A stretch of DNA of 64,000 bases, from positions 1-64,000 of the forward strand of contig JAFAGO010000045.1 in NCBI GenBank assembly GCA_023422635.1, written 5' to 3'. Position 1 is the first letter of the stretch. Every line of letters begins with the position of its first letter. Below are positions 24,216-33,305 of this stretch, piece by piece. Made by a program: the position numbers and the translations under genes. The stretch comes from Bacteroidota bacterium (GTDB lineage Bacteria; Bacteroidota; Bacteroidia; Flavobacteriales; Weeksellaceae). Below the pieces are notes generated by a model. That model had not been told where the DNA came from. It ran no database searches and saw only the letters and a program-made list of their open reading frames with translations.

Positions 24216-25574
24216 TTATTTCTTAATAAGATTCCACTTATCTTTAAATGCGCAATCTTTATAACGATCGTCTACCGAAATAAAAATATTAGGCATTTGT
24301 TCGCGTACCCATTTATCGGCAATTTCGTTACGTTTTTTATTTAACGCCATGCTTTTAACTCGGTCGTAATCTGTTTCTAATGAAAGTTGATGTTCTGGAA
24401 TTACCTCTTCTACTTGAACAATTGAAACGATTTTTTTCTGGTTAAGTTCATCTTCAAAAACATCCGTTATATCGCCTTTATTCAAACCGGCAATTTGGTA
24501 AGAAACCACATACGGCAAGCTTGATTTTTCAACTTTATCGGATCCATCAGCATCAGAAGTTAGAATTCCTCCGTTAAACTTAGTTTTCTTATCATCCGAG
24601 AAACGAAATGCTGCTTCTTTAAAAGAAAGCTTACCAGTAGAAATTAAAGTTTTAATACTATCGAGTTCTTTTTTAGCAGAAGCAATTTCTTCCGCATTAG
24701 GTTCGGCTTTTAATAGAATATGCCTTGCATCATACATTTTACCGCTCTTCTTCACCAATTGAATTAAGTGATATCCAAACTCGGATTCTACAGGATCGGA
24801 GAGTTCACCTTCTTGAAGATTAAGCGCTGCAGCTTCAAAAGGTTTTACCATTTTTCCGCGTGCAATATTGGTGTACAAACCACCTTTGGACGCAGAACCG
24901 GGATCTTCGGAATAAATTCTCGCTAAACTTTCAAAGCTTTCTCCGTTTTTAATATCTTGCTTAATTTTATTTAAACGATCGATGATTTCTTGCTTGTGCG
25001 CTTCCGTAAGTTTTGGGTACATACTGATTTGCGCTAACGTAACCTCGTCTTTTACGCGCGGAAGTTGATATTGAAATTGATTAAAAAAGTCGGTAACTTC
25101 ATTAGGTGTTACATCCGTTTTTTCTGTAACACGTTGATATTTTGCCTGAAAGTAATAATTGTCGGTATCAATTTTTTCAATGGCATTTTTCATTTCGTAG
25201 GCAGTTCTAAATTTATAGGTGTCCAACATGGTTTTTTCATCTGGGAACTGACCTAAAATTTGACTAAACTTCGCGTTTGCTGCTTCCTTAATAGATGCAG
25301 AACGGTTTTCAATCAGCGTATCTCTTTTCGCTTCGTAAATGAGTATTTTATTGGTTATAATCCCTTCTAAAAATTCGCATTTGTTGTCCACATTTGCCCC
25401 TTGTTGTTTGGCATAATTGGCTTGCTCATCTACATCACTCTCCAAAACAATTTCGTCTCCTATTACCGCTGCAATTCCATCGACCAACTGTCCGGGTTTC
25501 GCTTGTGCGTGAACAGTATTTAAAAAAGCCGCAAAGAATGCGATAATAAAAGCAAATTTTAGATTCTTACTCAT
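24216..25574 (-). CDS. SurA-like periplasmic peptidyl-prolyl isomerase
   Basis: A 452-residue periplasmic chaperone. Signal peptide MSKNLKFAFIIAFFAAFLNTVHAQ, then the SurA-type N-terminal segment (VDGIAAVIGDEIVLESDVDEQ). Two parvulin domains follow: about 170-275 (VTLAQISMYPK, ESFESLARIYSEDPGSASKGG) and about 280-385 (YDARHILLKAEPN, FKEAAFRFSDDKKTKFNGG). It should escort outer-membrane proteins across the periplasm. It is the last gene of a leftward series that starts with mutY. The gene just upstream encodes a second, longer parvulin protein, so two related foldases are made together. Confidence 0.93.
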   Translation of the reverse strand: MSKNLKFAFIIAFFAAFLNTVHAQAKPGQLVDGIAAVIGDEIVLESDVDEQANYAKQQGANVDNKCEFLEGIITNKILIYEAKRDTLIENRSASIKEAANAKFSQILGQFPDEKTMLDTYKFRTAYEMKNAIEKIDTDNYYFQAKYQRVTEKTDVTPNEVTDFFNQFQYQLPRVKDEVTLAQISMYPKLTEAHKQEIIDRLNKIKQDIKNGESFESLARIYSEDPGSASKGGLYTNIARGKMVKPFEAAALNLQEGELSDPVESEFGYHLIQLVKKSGKMYDARHILLKAEPNAEEIASAKKELDSIKTLISTGKLSFKEAAFRFSDDKKTKFNGGILTSDADGSDKVEKSSLPYVVSYQIAGLNKGDITDVFEDELNQKKIVSIVQVEEVIPEHQLSLETDYDRVKSMALNKKRNEIADKWVREQMPNIFISVDDRYKDCAFKDKWNLIKK

Positions 25575-25638
25575 ATTTTTTTATTATAAAGTGCAAAATT
25601 ATAATTATTGACTAATTCTGCTCTATGAAAACTTATAA

Positions 25639-27468
25639 TTATTTCTTAAAATTTTTCTCTAAATCCTTCACAAATTCAGGCTGAACGATAATTTTTGTTT
25701 TCGCTCTCTGTTGTGTGATTAATTCTTTTAATTTTTGATCGGTAACGGCTTCTTTCAGAACTTCTTTTGATTCTTCTTGAGTCATTGGTGAAGGTTCCAA
25801 AATTTCATCAATAGCAATTACCAAATCACGCTGATCCATTTTTGTTTTATGAACGCCTTTTGTAAATGGAACTTTATATTTTACAAAAACATCTGAAGCT
25901 TCGGGCATATCTCCTTTTTCAAAATGAACCAAAATTTGGTTTTTATCGTTCAGTTTCCCGTAATATTTGGTTTTAAGTGCTTCCCATTTTTCTGGGTTTT
26001 TAATTTCTTTTGAAATGTCTTTCACCAAAGCTGGATCTGCAATAATGGCTACTCTTCCGTTCGCACGTTTACCCCACATGTATTTGGACTTGTTCGCGTT
26101 GTAATATTCTGTAAGCCATTCTGGATGTTGATTCACTTCATTTCTTAAATACGATGAAAACACATAATCGGAGTAAAGCATCCTTTTGGTTTGCTCAAGC
26201 TCTTGTTTAATTGCTTTCTGATTAGGAAAATCCATACTGTAAGAATTCATCAAACTTTGAGCACTGAGATTTTCCAAAGCTTCGCTCCATTCTGTAGGCG
26301 TTAATTTCGCAGCTTCATCTTTATAATCCGCCACTAAATCCTTAATCGTTTGAACGCTTGTTTGCACTCCATTATACTGAAAAAGTACATCAGAAGAATT
26401 TTTATATCCATCGAATGTTTGATACGATTTTTTAAGTTGCTGAAGCAAAGGAAATTCTTTATATCCAGGTTGCGATTTTAAATAGGCAATCATTTGATCT
26501 TCCACATCGCGCGCATATTGCGAATTTTGCATTTCCCGAAGGAACAATCCACGCGAGTTTTCATTAAGATCATAAGGCGTAATTTGGAAAATGTTAAAAA
26601 CAAAATATTTCCCGTTCATTAAAATTGGATCGGTGTAATATCCTGCTTTTTGGCCTTTCAATTTATCGTACACTTCTTCTGGAAGTGTTGGTGAACCCAA
26701 AACCAAACCTGCACTATTTTTTTCGTGATCGCTGGATCCATAATTTTTAGCAACTTCCTCAAATTTTTTACCTGCTTTTAAATCGCTATAAATTTTGTTT
26801 TTGGTTTCTTCGGCTTTTTCATCGTTCGGATAAGAAATGGTTCCAAAAATTACATATCCCAAACTTGGTCTTGTTCCAAGCGATTTTGCAAAAGCATAAA
26901 AACCATTTTTCTTTAACAGTCCAGTATATGTATTTGCAGAAAGCTTTTTCACTTCATTGTACAACTCGCTATCGATACTTCCCGCTTTCAAATAAATGGG
27001 CGATGGATTTCCTTTCGTGTATTTTTGAATTGCTTCTTCCATACTGATTTTTCCAGCTTTTACATCTTGATAAATTTGCTCATAATTATGAGTATCTCCA
27101 TCTTGAGTTTCAACTAAAAAAATCTGAACTTTCTGCTCATTTTTATTGGAATTTACATAATCTTGCAACAAAGGATCAACCACCTTTTTCGGAAAGAAAA
27201 ACTCTTTTCGAAGTTCGGTTTCCTTCTGCATCATATTTTCGCGAAAAGTGGTTATGGTATCTGCTTTTTTAGATTCTGCAAATTGTTGTAACAATATAAA
27301 ATCTTCGGTAGTTTCAATGGTTTTAGCAACGCCGTTATGTTCTAAACCATATTGGTAATCGCGTTTAAAATCGGCTAACGACAAACTATCTTTACCAATA
27401 ATTAAATACTGTGCACTGGTAAATTGTGCTGCAAAAACGAAAGCGAAAATCGCTGTATATTTTTTCAT
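25639..27468 (-). CDS. Long parvulin-type periplasmic foldase, 609 aa
   Basis: A 609-residue exported parvulin-family protein. Signal peptide MKKYTAIFAFVFAAQFTSAQ. Around residues 105-210 a first parvulin-like region is degenerate, followed by a clearer one at about 205-310 (LGYVIFGTISYPNDEKAEETKNKIYSDLKAGKKFEEVAKNYGSSDHEKNSAGLVLGS). The C-terminal 250 residues are helical and unlike SurA. No membrane segment apart from the leader. It is probably a periplasmic chaperone paralogous to the SurA-like product encoded 64 bp downstream. The substrate specificity is not known. Confidence 0.88.
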   Translation of the reverse strand: MKKYTAIFAFVFAAQFTSAQYLIIGKDSLSLADFKRDYQYGLEHNGVAKTIETTEDFILLQQFAESKKADTITTFRENMMQKETELRKEFFFPKKVVDPLLQDYVNSNKNEQKVQIFLVETQDGDTHNYEQIYQDVKAGKISMEEAIQKYTKGNPSPIYLKAGSIDSELYNEVKKLSANTYTGLLKKNGFYAFAKSLGTRPSLGYVIFGTISYPNDEKAEETKNKIYSDLKAGKKFEEVAKNYGSSDHEKNSAGLVLGSPTLPEEVYDKLKGQKAGYYTDPILMNGKYFVFNIFQITPYDLNENSRGLFLREMQNSQYARDVEDQMIAYLKSQPGYKEFPLLQQLKKSYQTFDGYKNSSDVLFQYNGVQTSVQTIKDLVADYKDEAAKLTPTEWSEALENLSAQSLMNSYSMDFPNQKAIKQELEQTKRMLYSDYVFSSYLRNEVNQHPEWLTEYYNANKSKYMWGKRANGRVAIIADPALVKDISKEIKNPEKWEALKTKYYGKLNDKNQILVHFEKGDMPEASDVFVKYKVPFTKGVHKTKMDQRDLVIAIDEILEPSPMTQEESKEVLKEAVTDQKLKELITQQRAKTKIIVQPEFVKDLEKNFKK

Positions 27469-27521
27469 AAATTTTTGGAATCTAAAATTTACAGATTTCT
27501 ATTTTTTAACGAAGCCAATGC

Positions 27522-28442
27522 TTATACTTCCACTTCGAAAGTGGTTAATTCTTTAAAGCGTTCAACTCTATTATTGATGTCTTGAGCCGTAACTTCTTGA
27601 AGTCTTTCTGTACCAAATTTTTCAACAGTAAAAGATGCTAAAGCAGAACCTACAATTAAAGCAGCCTTCATGTTATCGAATGTAAATTCACCTTTTTTGG
27701 TTAAATATGCAGCAAAACCACCTGCGAATGTATCTCCTGCTCCAGTTGGATCAAAAACTTCTTCTAAAGGAAGTGCTGGGATCGCAAATACTTTACCATC
27801 GTGGAAGAGCAAAGCACCATGTTCTCCTTTTTTAATAATCACAAATTTTGGTCCCATTTCGTGAACTTTCTTAGCAGCTTTTACCAAAGAATATTCTCCG
27901 GAAAGTTGGCGTGCTTCTTCATCATTAATCGTAATTACATCGGTTTTAGCAATTACTTTCATCAAATTATCCAAAGCAATATCCATCCAGAAATTCATGG
28001 TATCAAGAATTACCAATTGCGGACGTTTTTCCATTTTCTCTAAAACAGAAAGTTGAATGGCAGGATCGAGATTTCCGAGAAGTAAAACTTCAGCATCTTT
28101 TGCACTTTCAGGGATTTTAGGATCAAAGTCTGCAAGCACGTTTACTTCTGTAACTAAAGTATCTCTGGAATTTAAATCGTTATGGTACTTCCCGCTCCAG
28201 AAAAAGCTTTTCCCATCTTTAATTACTTCTACTCCATCAACATTAATATTTCTGGCCGTTAACATATCGAAATATTCTTGCGGAAAATCACCTCCTACAA
28301 CAGAAACCAAACTTACATCGGTATTCATAATTGAAGATGCTAAACCAATATAAGTGGCAGCTCCACCTAAAATTTTATCTGTTTTTCCGAAAGGCGTTTC
28401 AATTGCGTCGAAAGCCATTGATCCTACTACTAAAAGTTTCAT
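27522..28442 (-). CDS. PfkB-family sugar/nucleoside kinase
   Basis: A 306-residue ribokinase/PfkB-type kinase. The ATG at 28442 (MKLLVVGSMAFD) begins with the fold's first strand; a longer in-frame start at 28502 is rejected. Motifs: GGAATYIGLASS near the substrate site, DTMNFWMD, TINDEEARQLSGE, IIKKGEHGALLF and the catalytic DPTGAGDTFAGGFAAYL with the base Asp and anion hole. Substrate is not obvious: family members phosphorylate ribose, adenosine, fructose or others. It sits in a leftward series between gldD (37 bp) and the foldase gene (53 bp), probably one transcript. Confidence 0.92.
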   Translation of the reverse strand: MKLLVVGSMAFDAIETPFGKTDKILGGAATYIGLASSIMNTDVSLVSVVGGDFPQEYFDMLTARNINVDGVEVIKDGKSFFWSGKYHNDLNSRDTLVTEVNVLADFDPKIPESAKDAEVLLLGNLDPAIQLSVLEKMEKRPQLVILDTMNFWMDIALDNLMKVIAKTDVITINDEEARQLSGEYSLVKAAKKVHEMGPKFVIIKKGEHGALLFHDGKVFAIPALPLEEVFDPTGAGDTFAGGFAAYLTKKGEFTFDNMKAALIVGSALASFTVEKFGTERLQEVTAQDINNRVERFKELTTFEVEV

Positions 28443-28479
28443 ATATAATTCTTTATTTTTTATTCTTAGGTATTTTTTA

Positions 28480-29034
28480 TTATTTCCACTGAAAAGTATC
28501 AATCATGTGCAACACATCTCTTTTAATATAATCCACCGCCGGAGCCAAGGAATCTGGTTTTGGTCGCGAATTAAAATACAAGTTTGCAGTTACGAAATAT
28601 TTCACACTATCTGTTGCATAAAACTGAAGGTTTGAGGCACTTTGACCTTTCAATTCATAGAAATTGCCATATACTTTTTTATCGGGATAACTGAACGATT
28701 TTGTTTCGATGGAAGATGCTTTAATCGTATGTTCGTACACCAATTTTTCTGCTTCTTTTACATGAAGATCAAAATCATTCTGGATAGGGTAATACGTGAT
28801 AAAAACCTTGGCTTTCATTTTAGGATAATTAATGTAATACCAACAATCTTTTTTCCCTGGATCTACTTTTGCAAAATTCGAGTAATCAAAAGAAAACGGA
28901 CAATGCGATTCGAATTTTTGATATTTCGGTGCAGGATATTCTAATCGAAGCTCACCATACGGTTTCGGAATTGGATCCTTTCCGCAGGAAATCAATACCA
29001 AACTTAATAAAATGAATGTGAGGTTTTTAAACAT
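28480..29034 (-). CDS. gldD: Gliding motility lipoprotein GldD
   Basis: A 184-residue lipoprotein. The ATG at 29034 gives MFKNLTFILLSLVLISCG, a type II signal with the lipobox LISC; the longer frame to 29049 adds nothing. The body carries the GldD marks: PIPKPYGELRLEYPAPKYQKF, CPFSFDYSNFAKVD, CWYYINYPKMKAKVFITY, and NLYFNSRPKPDSLAPAVDYIKRDVLHMI. GldD is needed for gliding and the linked type IX secretion in Flavobacterium johnsoniae. There the order is mutY-ssb-gldE-gldD; here gldD follows mutY directly, and neither ssb nor gldE is in the window. The T9SS-sorted protein at 35-39 kb fits this. Confidence 0.92.
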   Translation of the reverse strand: MFKNLTFILLSLVLISCGKDPIPKPYGELRLEYPAPKYQKFESHCPFSFDYSNFAKVDPGKKDCWYYINYPKMKAKVFITYYPIQNDFDLHVKEAEKLVYEHTIKASSIETKSFSYPDKKVYGNFYELKGQSASNLQFYATDSVKYFVTANLYFNSRPKPDSLAPAVDYIKRDVLHMIDTFQWK

Positions 29035-29087
29035 TGCGCAAAAATACAAATTACATTTGAAATTGGTATCGCCTATAAAAAAGCATT

Positions 29088-30119
29088 TTAAGGAAGTTCT
29101 GCAATATATTTTTCCAAAGGTTTCGGGAACGATTTTTCTTCCGATGATTCTTTAGTAGAGATTAACAATTCTTGTTGCTGCGCAAATTCTAAAAAATCGT
29201 TTTCATTGTCGATCAACACTTTATCGATTTGAATATTTAAATTTTTATGGGTAAGTTTATGAGAAATGGTTTTTGAACTCACGATATAGTGTTGAAAATC
29301 TTCTGGAATTGAAATAGGAAATTCATACAATTTTTTCCAAATAAAATCTTCACCTCGCCTTTGAATAAGGAAATTCGATCCGCACGAAACAAAATAATAA
29401 TGAAGCAGTAATGTTTCGGGTTTGATTTTCTTGGATTTTACAGGATAAAGCAAAACTTTCCCGGTTTGAAATGACAAACAATCACTTTGAAGCGGACACA
29501 CTTCGCAATTTGGATTTTTGGGTTTACACACCTCAGATCCCAAATCCATCATCGCTTGATTGAAATCACCAGCTTTATTTTTCGGCATAATTTTCTGCGC
29601 CAATTCGGAAAAATAATCGAACGCTAACGGCTTTGAAACATCAAAATCGTCAGCAAAAACTCTCGACAAAACCCGATAAAAATTTCCGTCAACTGCAGGA
29701 ATCTGTTCTTCAAAACAAATACTCGATATTGCTGCTGCAGTATATCTTCCTACTCCTTTTAATTTCAAAATTTCATCAAAAGTATTGGGAAAAACACCGT
29801 TGAAATCTTCTACAATTTGCGCACTCGCTTTATGAAGATTCAACGCTCTGGAGTAATATCCCAAACCTTTCCAATACAATAAAACCTCATCATCAGAAGC
29901 TTTATATAACTTATGCACAGTGGGAAAACGATGAATAAATTTGCGATAATGCTCTAAACCTTGCTGAATTCTCGTTTGTTGAAAAACAATCTCGCTAATC
30001 CAAATTTTGTAAGGATCTTTCGTTTTACGGAAAGGCAAATCTCTACCATTTTCAAGGTACCAATTCAACAACTTGGTGCCGATATTTATTTGTGATTGTT
30101 GGGCGCTAATTTTCTTCAA
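29088..30119 (-). CDS. mutY: Adenine DNA glycosylase MutY
   Basis: A 343-residue MutY. Domain order: HhH glycosylase (residues about 15-230) with catalytic Glu in ISEIVFQQTRIQQ, the hairpin LKGVGRYTAAAIS, the catalytic Asp in IPAVDGNFYRVLSR, the 4Fe-4S cluster as CKPKNPNCEVCPLQSDC (C-x6-C-x2-C-x5-C), then a NUDIX-like C-terminal domain that reads 8-oxoG. It removes A opposite 8-oxoG. There is no in-frame ATG near the start; TTG at 30119 is the first possible codon and lies after a full promoter at 30137-30168. It heads the leftward series with gldD. Confidence 0.94.
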   Translation of the reverse strand: MKKISAQQSQINIGTKLLNWYLENGRDLPFRKTKDPYKIWISEIVFQQTRIQQGLEHYRKFIHRFPTVHKLYKASDDEVLLYWKGLGYYSRALNLHKASAQIVEDFNGVFPNTFDEILKLKGVGRYTAAAISSICFEEQIPAVDGNFYRVLSRVFADDFDVSKPLAFDYFSELAQKIMPKNKAGDFNQAMMDLGSEVCKPKNPNCEVCPLQSDCLSFQTGKVLLYPVKSKKIKPETLLLHYYFVSCGSNFLIQRRGEDFIWKKLYEFPISIPEDFQHYIVSSKTISHKLTHKNLNIQIDKVLIDNENDFLEFAQQQELLISTKESSEEKSFPKPLEKYIAELP

Positions 30120-30136
30120 AAGTAGGTATTACGCTG

Positions 30137-30168
30137 CGAAGGTAGAAATTTCAAAACGCCAATACAAA
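30137..30168 (-). promoter_or_regulatory. mutY promoter
   Basis: On the minus strand TTTG (30165-30168), 20-bp spacer, TACCTTCG (30137-30144). It fits the Bacteroidetes consensus except for one base in the -7 box. Transcription would start about 10-12 bp before the TTG start codon. Confidence 0.65.
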
Positions 30169-30226
30169 CAAACCCCATCTTGGGCAAAAACACATTTTGT
30201 AAAATTATTTCGGAATCCACAAATTT

Positions 30227-30258
30227 TCTGTACAAACAACACATTTTTCATACCTTTG
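30227..30258 (+). promoter_or_regulatory. glnS promoter
   Basis: TCTG at 30227-30230, a 20-bp spacer, and TACCTTTG at 30251-30258. Strong -7, near-consensus -33. It is divergent from the mutY promoter, with only about 60 bp between the two. Confidence 0.6.
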
Positions 30259-30274
30259 CAACTCAAATTTCAGT

Positions 30275-31951
30275 ATGGAAGAAGAAGTTAAAAAACCCCT
30301 AAATTTTATTGAACAAATCATTGAAGAAGATTTGGCAAACGGATTACAAAAAAATGAAATTCGATTTCGTTTTCCGCCTGAGCCAAATGGTTACCTTCAC
30401 ATTGGTCATACAAAAGCAATTTGCATCAACTTTGGACTTGGCGAAAAATACAATGCGCCTGTAAATCTACGTTTCGACGATACGAATCCAGAAAAAGAAG
30501 AACAGGAATTTGTAGATTCCATTAAAAACGATGTACAGTGGCTTGGATTTAAATGGGATAAAGAATTATATGCTTCCGATTATTTTCAAACCTTGTACGA
30601 TTGGGCAATTACCCTTATAAAAGAAGGGAAAGCGTATGTTGATGAACAACCATCAGAAACCATTACCGAGCAACGTAAAAACCCAACAGAGGACGGAGTT
30701 GAATCGCCTTTTAGAAATCGTCCTGCTGAGGAATCGCTCGCCCTTTTTGAAAAGATGAAAAATGGCGAATTTGAAGAAGGAACAATGTCGCTCCGTGCGA
30801 AAATTGATATGACTTCTCCAAATATGAATATGCGCGATCCTGTGATGTACAGAATTTTGAAAAGACCTCACCACAGAACTGGAACGCAATGGAAAATTTA
30901 CCCAATGTACGATTGGGCACATGGCCAAAGCGATTACCTAGAACAGGTTTCGCACTCTTTATGTTCTCTTGAGTTTGAAAATCACCGACCTTTATACAAT
31001 TGGTATCTGGATCAAGTGTACGATGCGAACAAAGTAAAACCAAAACAACGTGAATTTGCCAGAATGAACGTTACCTACATGATTACTTCAAAAAGGAAAC
31101 TACAACGTTTGGTAGCTGAAGGAATTGTAACAGGATGGGACGATCCAAGAATGCCTACTATTTCGGGATTACGTAGAAAAGGGTTTACCGCAGCTTCCAT
31201 TCGAAACTTTATCGAGAAAGTAGGCGTAGCGAAAAGAGAAAACCTAATCGATATTCAACTTTTAGAATTCTGCGTACGCGAAGATTTGAATAAAATCGCG
31301 AAAAGAATGATGGTTGTAATGGATCCTGTAAAACTTATAATCGAAAACTATCCCGACAATCAAGAAGAATGGGTAGAAACCGAAAATAATCCAGAAGACG
31401 AAAATGCAGGAACTAGAAAAATGCCATTTTCTAAAGAAATTTATATCGAAAGAGAAGATTTCCGTGAAGAAGCCAACAAGAAGTTTTTCCGTTTGAAAAT
31501 CGGAGGCGAAGTTCGATTGAAATCAGCCTACATTATAAAAGCTGAAAGAGTTGAAAAAGACGCAGATGGCAACATAACCACGATTTATGCAACGTACGAC
31601 GAAAAAAGTAAATCCGGAAGTGGAAATGAAGAATCGCTAAGAAAAGTGAAAGGAACTTTACATTGGGTTTCAGAAAAACACGCAAATCCTATCGACGTTC
31701 GTATTTACGAAAGACTATTTACTGTTGAACAGCCAGACGCAGAGAAAGAAACTGATTTTCTGAATTTTGTTAATCCAGATTCCTTACAAACGGTTACCGC
31801 TTTCGCTGAACCAGCACTTGCTGATGTAGCAGTTGGTGAGCCACTTCAGTTCCAAAGAATTGGATATTTCACTAAAGATCAAGATACCACTGTAGAAAAG
31901 GCGGTGTTTAACAGAACTGTAACTTTAAAAGACTCTTTTAAGCCAGAGTAA
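30275..31951 (+). CDS. glnS: Glutaminyl-tRNA synthetase
   Basis: A 558-residue class I synthetase. HIGH motif in PPEPNGYLHIGHTKAI, LRFDDTNPEKE, YPMYDWAHGQSDYLEQVSHSLCSLEF, and the KMSKS equivalent in MITSKRKLQRLV. The C-terminal anticodon-binding beta-barrels occupy about 345-540. It charges tRNA-Gln directly, so this organism does not need the GatCAB route for Gln. The ATG at 30275 is right after the promoter, with a very short leader of about 12 nt. A terminator follows. Confidence 0.97.
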   Translation: MEEEVKKPLNFIEQIIEEDLANGLQKNEIRFRFPPEPNGYLHIGHTKAICINFGLGEKYNAPVNLRFDDTNPEKEEQEFVDSIKNDVQWLGFKWDKELYASDYFQTLYDWAITLIKEGKAYVDEQPSETITEQRKNPTEDGVESPFRNRPAEESLALFEKMKNGEFEEGTMSLRAKIDMTSPNMNMRDPVMYRILKRPHHRTGTQWKIYPMYDWAHGQSDYLEQVSHSLCSLEFENHRPLYNWYLDQVYDANKVKPKQREFARMNVTYMITSKRKLQRLVAEGIVTGWDDPRMPTISGLRRKGFTAASIRNFIEKVGVAKRENLIDIQLLEFCVREDLNKIAKRMMVVMDPVKLIIENYPDNQEEWVETENNPEDENAGTRKMPFSKEIYIEREDFREEANKKFFRLKIGGEVRLKSAYIIKAERVEKDADGNITTIYATYDEKSKSGSGNEESLRKVKGTLHWVSEKHANPIDVRIYERLFTVEQPDAEKETDFLNFVNPDSLQTVTAFAEPALADVAVGEPLQFQRIGYFTKDQDTTVEKAVFNRTVTLKDSFKPE

Positions 31952-31975
31952 AATAATAACGAATATTTAAAATAC

Positions 31976-32008
31976 AAACAGGGCTTAATTTAAACAAGTC
32001 CTGTTTTT
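31976..32008 (+). terminator. Terminator of glnS
   Basis: Stem of the ACAGGGCTT/AAGTCCTGT type around an A/T loop and followed by a T-run, between glnS and the MFS gene, which starts 8 bp beyond. Confidence 0.7.
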
Positions 32009-32015
32009 TTGTGCC

Positions 32016-33239
32016 ATGAAAATACTGAAAATTTATTTCGATTCCTTTAAAGGACTTTCGTCCGAAAGTTGGATGCTTGCGCTCGTAATGCTCATAAACA
32101 GAGCCGGTTCTATGGTTTTGCCTTTTTTGGGCGTTTATATGACTGATCATTTGGGGTTCAGTATAAAACATACCGGAATTATTTTGAGCTTTTTCGGGAT
32201 TGGTTCGGTGTTGGGATCTTGGCTTGGAGGGCTGATTACCGACAAGCTTGGAGAATTTAAAGTACAAGCGTTCAGTTTATTATTGAGCGTACCTTTATTT
32301 TGCATCATTCCATTATTCACCTCAGAAATTGGGCTCGCAATGATCATCATGACTCAAAGTGCCGTAAGCGAGGCATTTCGCCCAGCAAACTCTGTCGCCA
32401 TAACGCGTTATGCGAAACCTGGAAATATCACGCGTGCATTTTCTTTAAATCGAATGGCAGTAAATCTCGGATTTTCCATTGGTCCAGCGCTTGGCGGAAT
32501 ATTGGCCGCAATTTCCTACAACTTTTTGTTTTATTGTAATGCGACGGCCGCTTTGTTAGCGGGTTTAACCTATATCGCCTACTTTCGAAACAAGAATTAT
32601 CGTAATGAAAAGCCAAAAACAAGAGATCACGTAAAAAAGGAAGTTTCGCCCTATAAAGATTCCGTATTTATGGCGTTTTGTTTGGTAACGCTCGCCTTCT
32701 CCGTTTGCTTTTTTCAATTTGTAAATACGCTGCCTATTTTTTATCAGAAAAATGCACACCTAAATCAACAGGAAATTGGTTACTTACTCGCCTACAGCGG
32801 TTTGGTAATTGTTCTCCTCGAAATGCTATTCGTACAAATTGCAGAACGAAAATTTTCATTAAGGTTTACGCTCTTCATCGGCACCTTACTTTGTGGAGCA
32901 TCTTTTTTGATGCTGGCTTTTGACGTTGCAGTTTTGGTTTTGGTATTCTCGATGACGATTCTTTGCATTGGCGAAATTTGGACACTCCCATTTATGGCAA
33001 CAGTGACTGCAATGCGATCTGGCGATCAAAATAAAGGGGCATACATGGGACTTTTGGGAATTGCATTTTCAATTTCCTTTATCATCACTCCACTTTTGGG
33101 AACTCAAATTGCTGAAACATTTGGATTTCAAATTTTATGGATTTCCACTGCGATTGCGATGATTCTTTCAGCACTTGCGTACTATTTTCTAATTCCGAAA
33201 TTACTGGTTAAGAGCAACAGTGAGCATTCTGAAAATTGA
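32016..33239 (+). CDS. MFS transporter, 12-TM
   Basis: A 407-residue major facilitator superfamily protein with twelve hydrophobic segments. The first half contains the loop motif GSWLGGLITDKLGEFK (G-x3-D-x-x-G type) and NRAGSMVLPFLGVYM; the second half RSGDQNKGAYMGLLGIAFSISFIITPLLG. It is of the DHA1/drug efflux style, but the substrate is unknown. It is an inner-membrane protein. It follows glnS after a terminator, so some transcription may be independent. A bidirectional terminator lies after it. Confidence 0.9.
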   Translation: MKILKIYFDSFKGLSSESWMLALVMLINRAGSMVLPFLGVYMTDHLGFSIKHTGIILSFFGIGSVLGSWLGGLITDKLGEFKVQAFSLLLSVPLFCIIPLFTSEIGLAMIIMTQSAVSEAFRPANSVAITRYAKPGNITRAFSLNRMAVNLGFSIGPALGGILAAISYNFLFYCNATAALLAGLTYIAYFRNKNYRNEKPKTRDHVKKEVSPYKDSVFMAFCLVTLAFSVCFFQFVNTLPIFYQKNAHLNQQEIGYLLAYSGLVIVLLEMLFVQIAERKFSLRFTLFIGTLLCGASFLMLAFDVAVLVLVFSMTILCIGEIWTLPFMATVTAMRSGDQNKGAYMGLLGIAFSISFIITPLLGTQIAETFGFQILWISTAIAMILSALAYYFLIPKLLVKSNSEHSEN

Positions 33240-33246
33240 AACAATT

Positions 33247-33283
33247 AAAAAAGATTCGACTTATTTTGAAGTCGAATCTTTTT
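33247..33283. terminator. Bidirectional terminator
   Basis: AAGATTCGACTT pairs with AAGTCGAATCTT around ATTTTG, with A-run before and T-run after. It serves the MFS gene and the convergent ypdA gene. Confidence 0.88.
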
Positions 33284-33305
33284 CAATCTCAGCAAAACTT
33301 ATGTT

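Noticed and set aside
28443..28502. 20-codon extension of the PfkB kinase
   Set aside because: The first strand begins at the internal ATG (28442); the extension is Lys/Asn-rich and lies in the gap after gldD.
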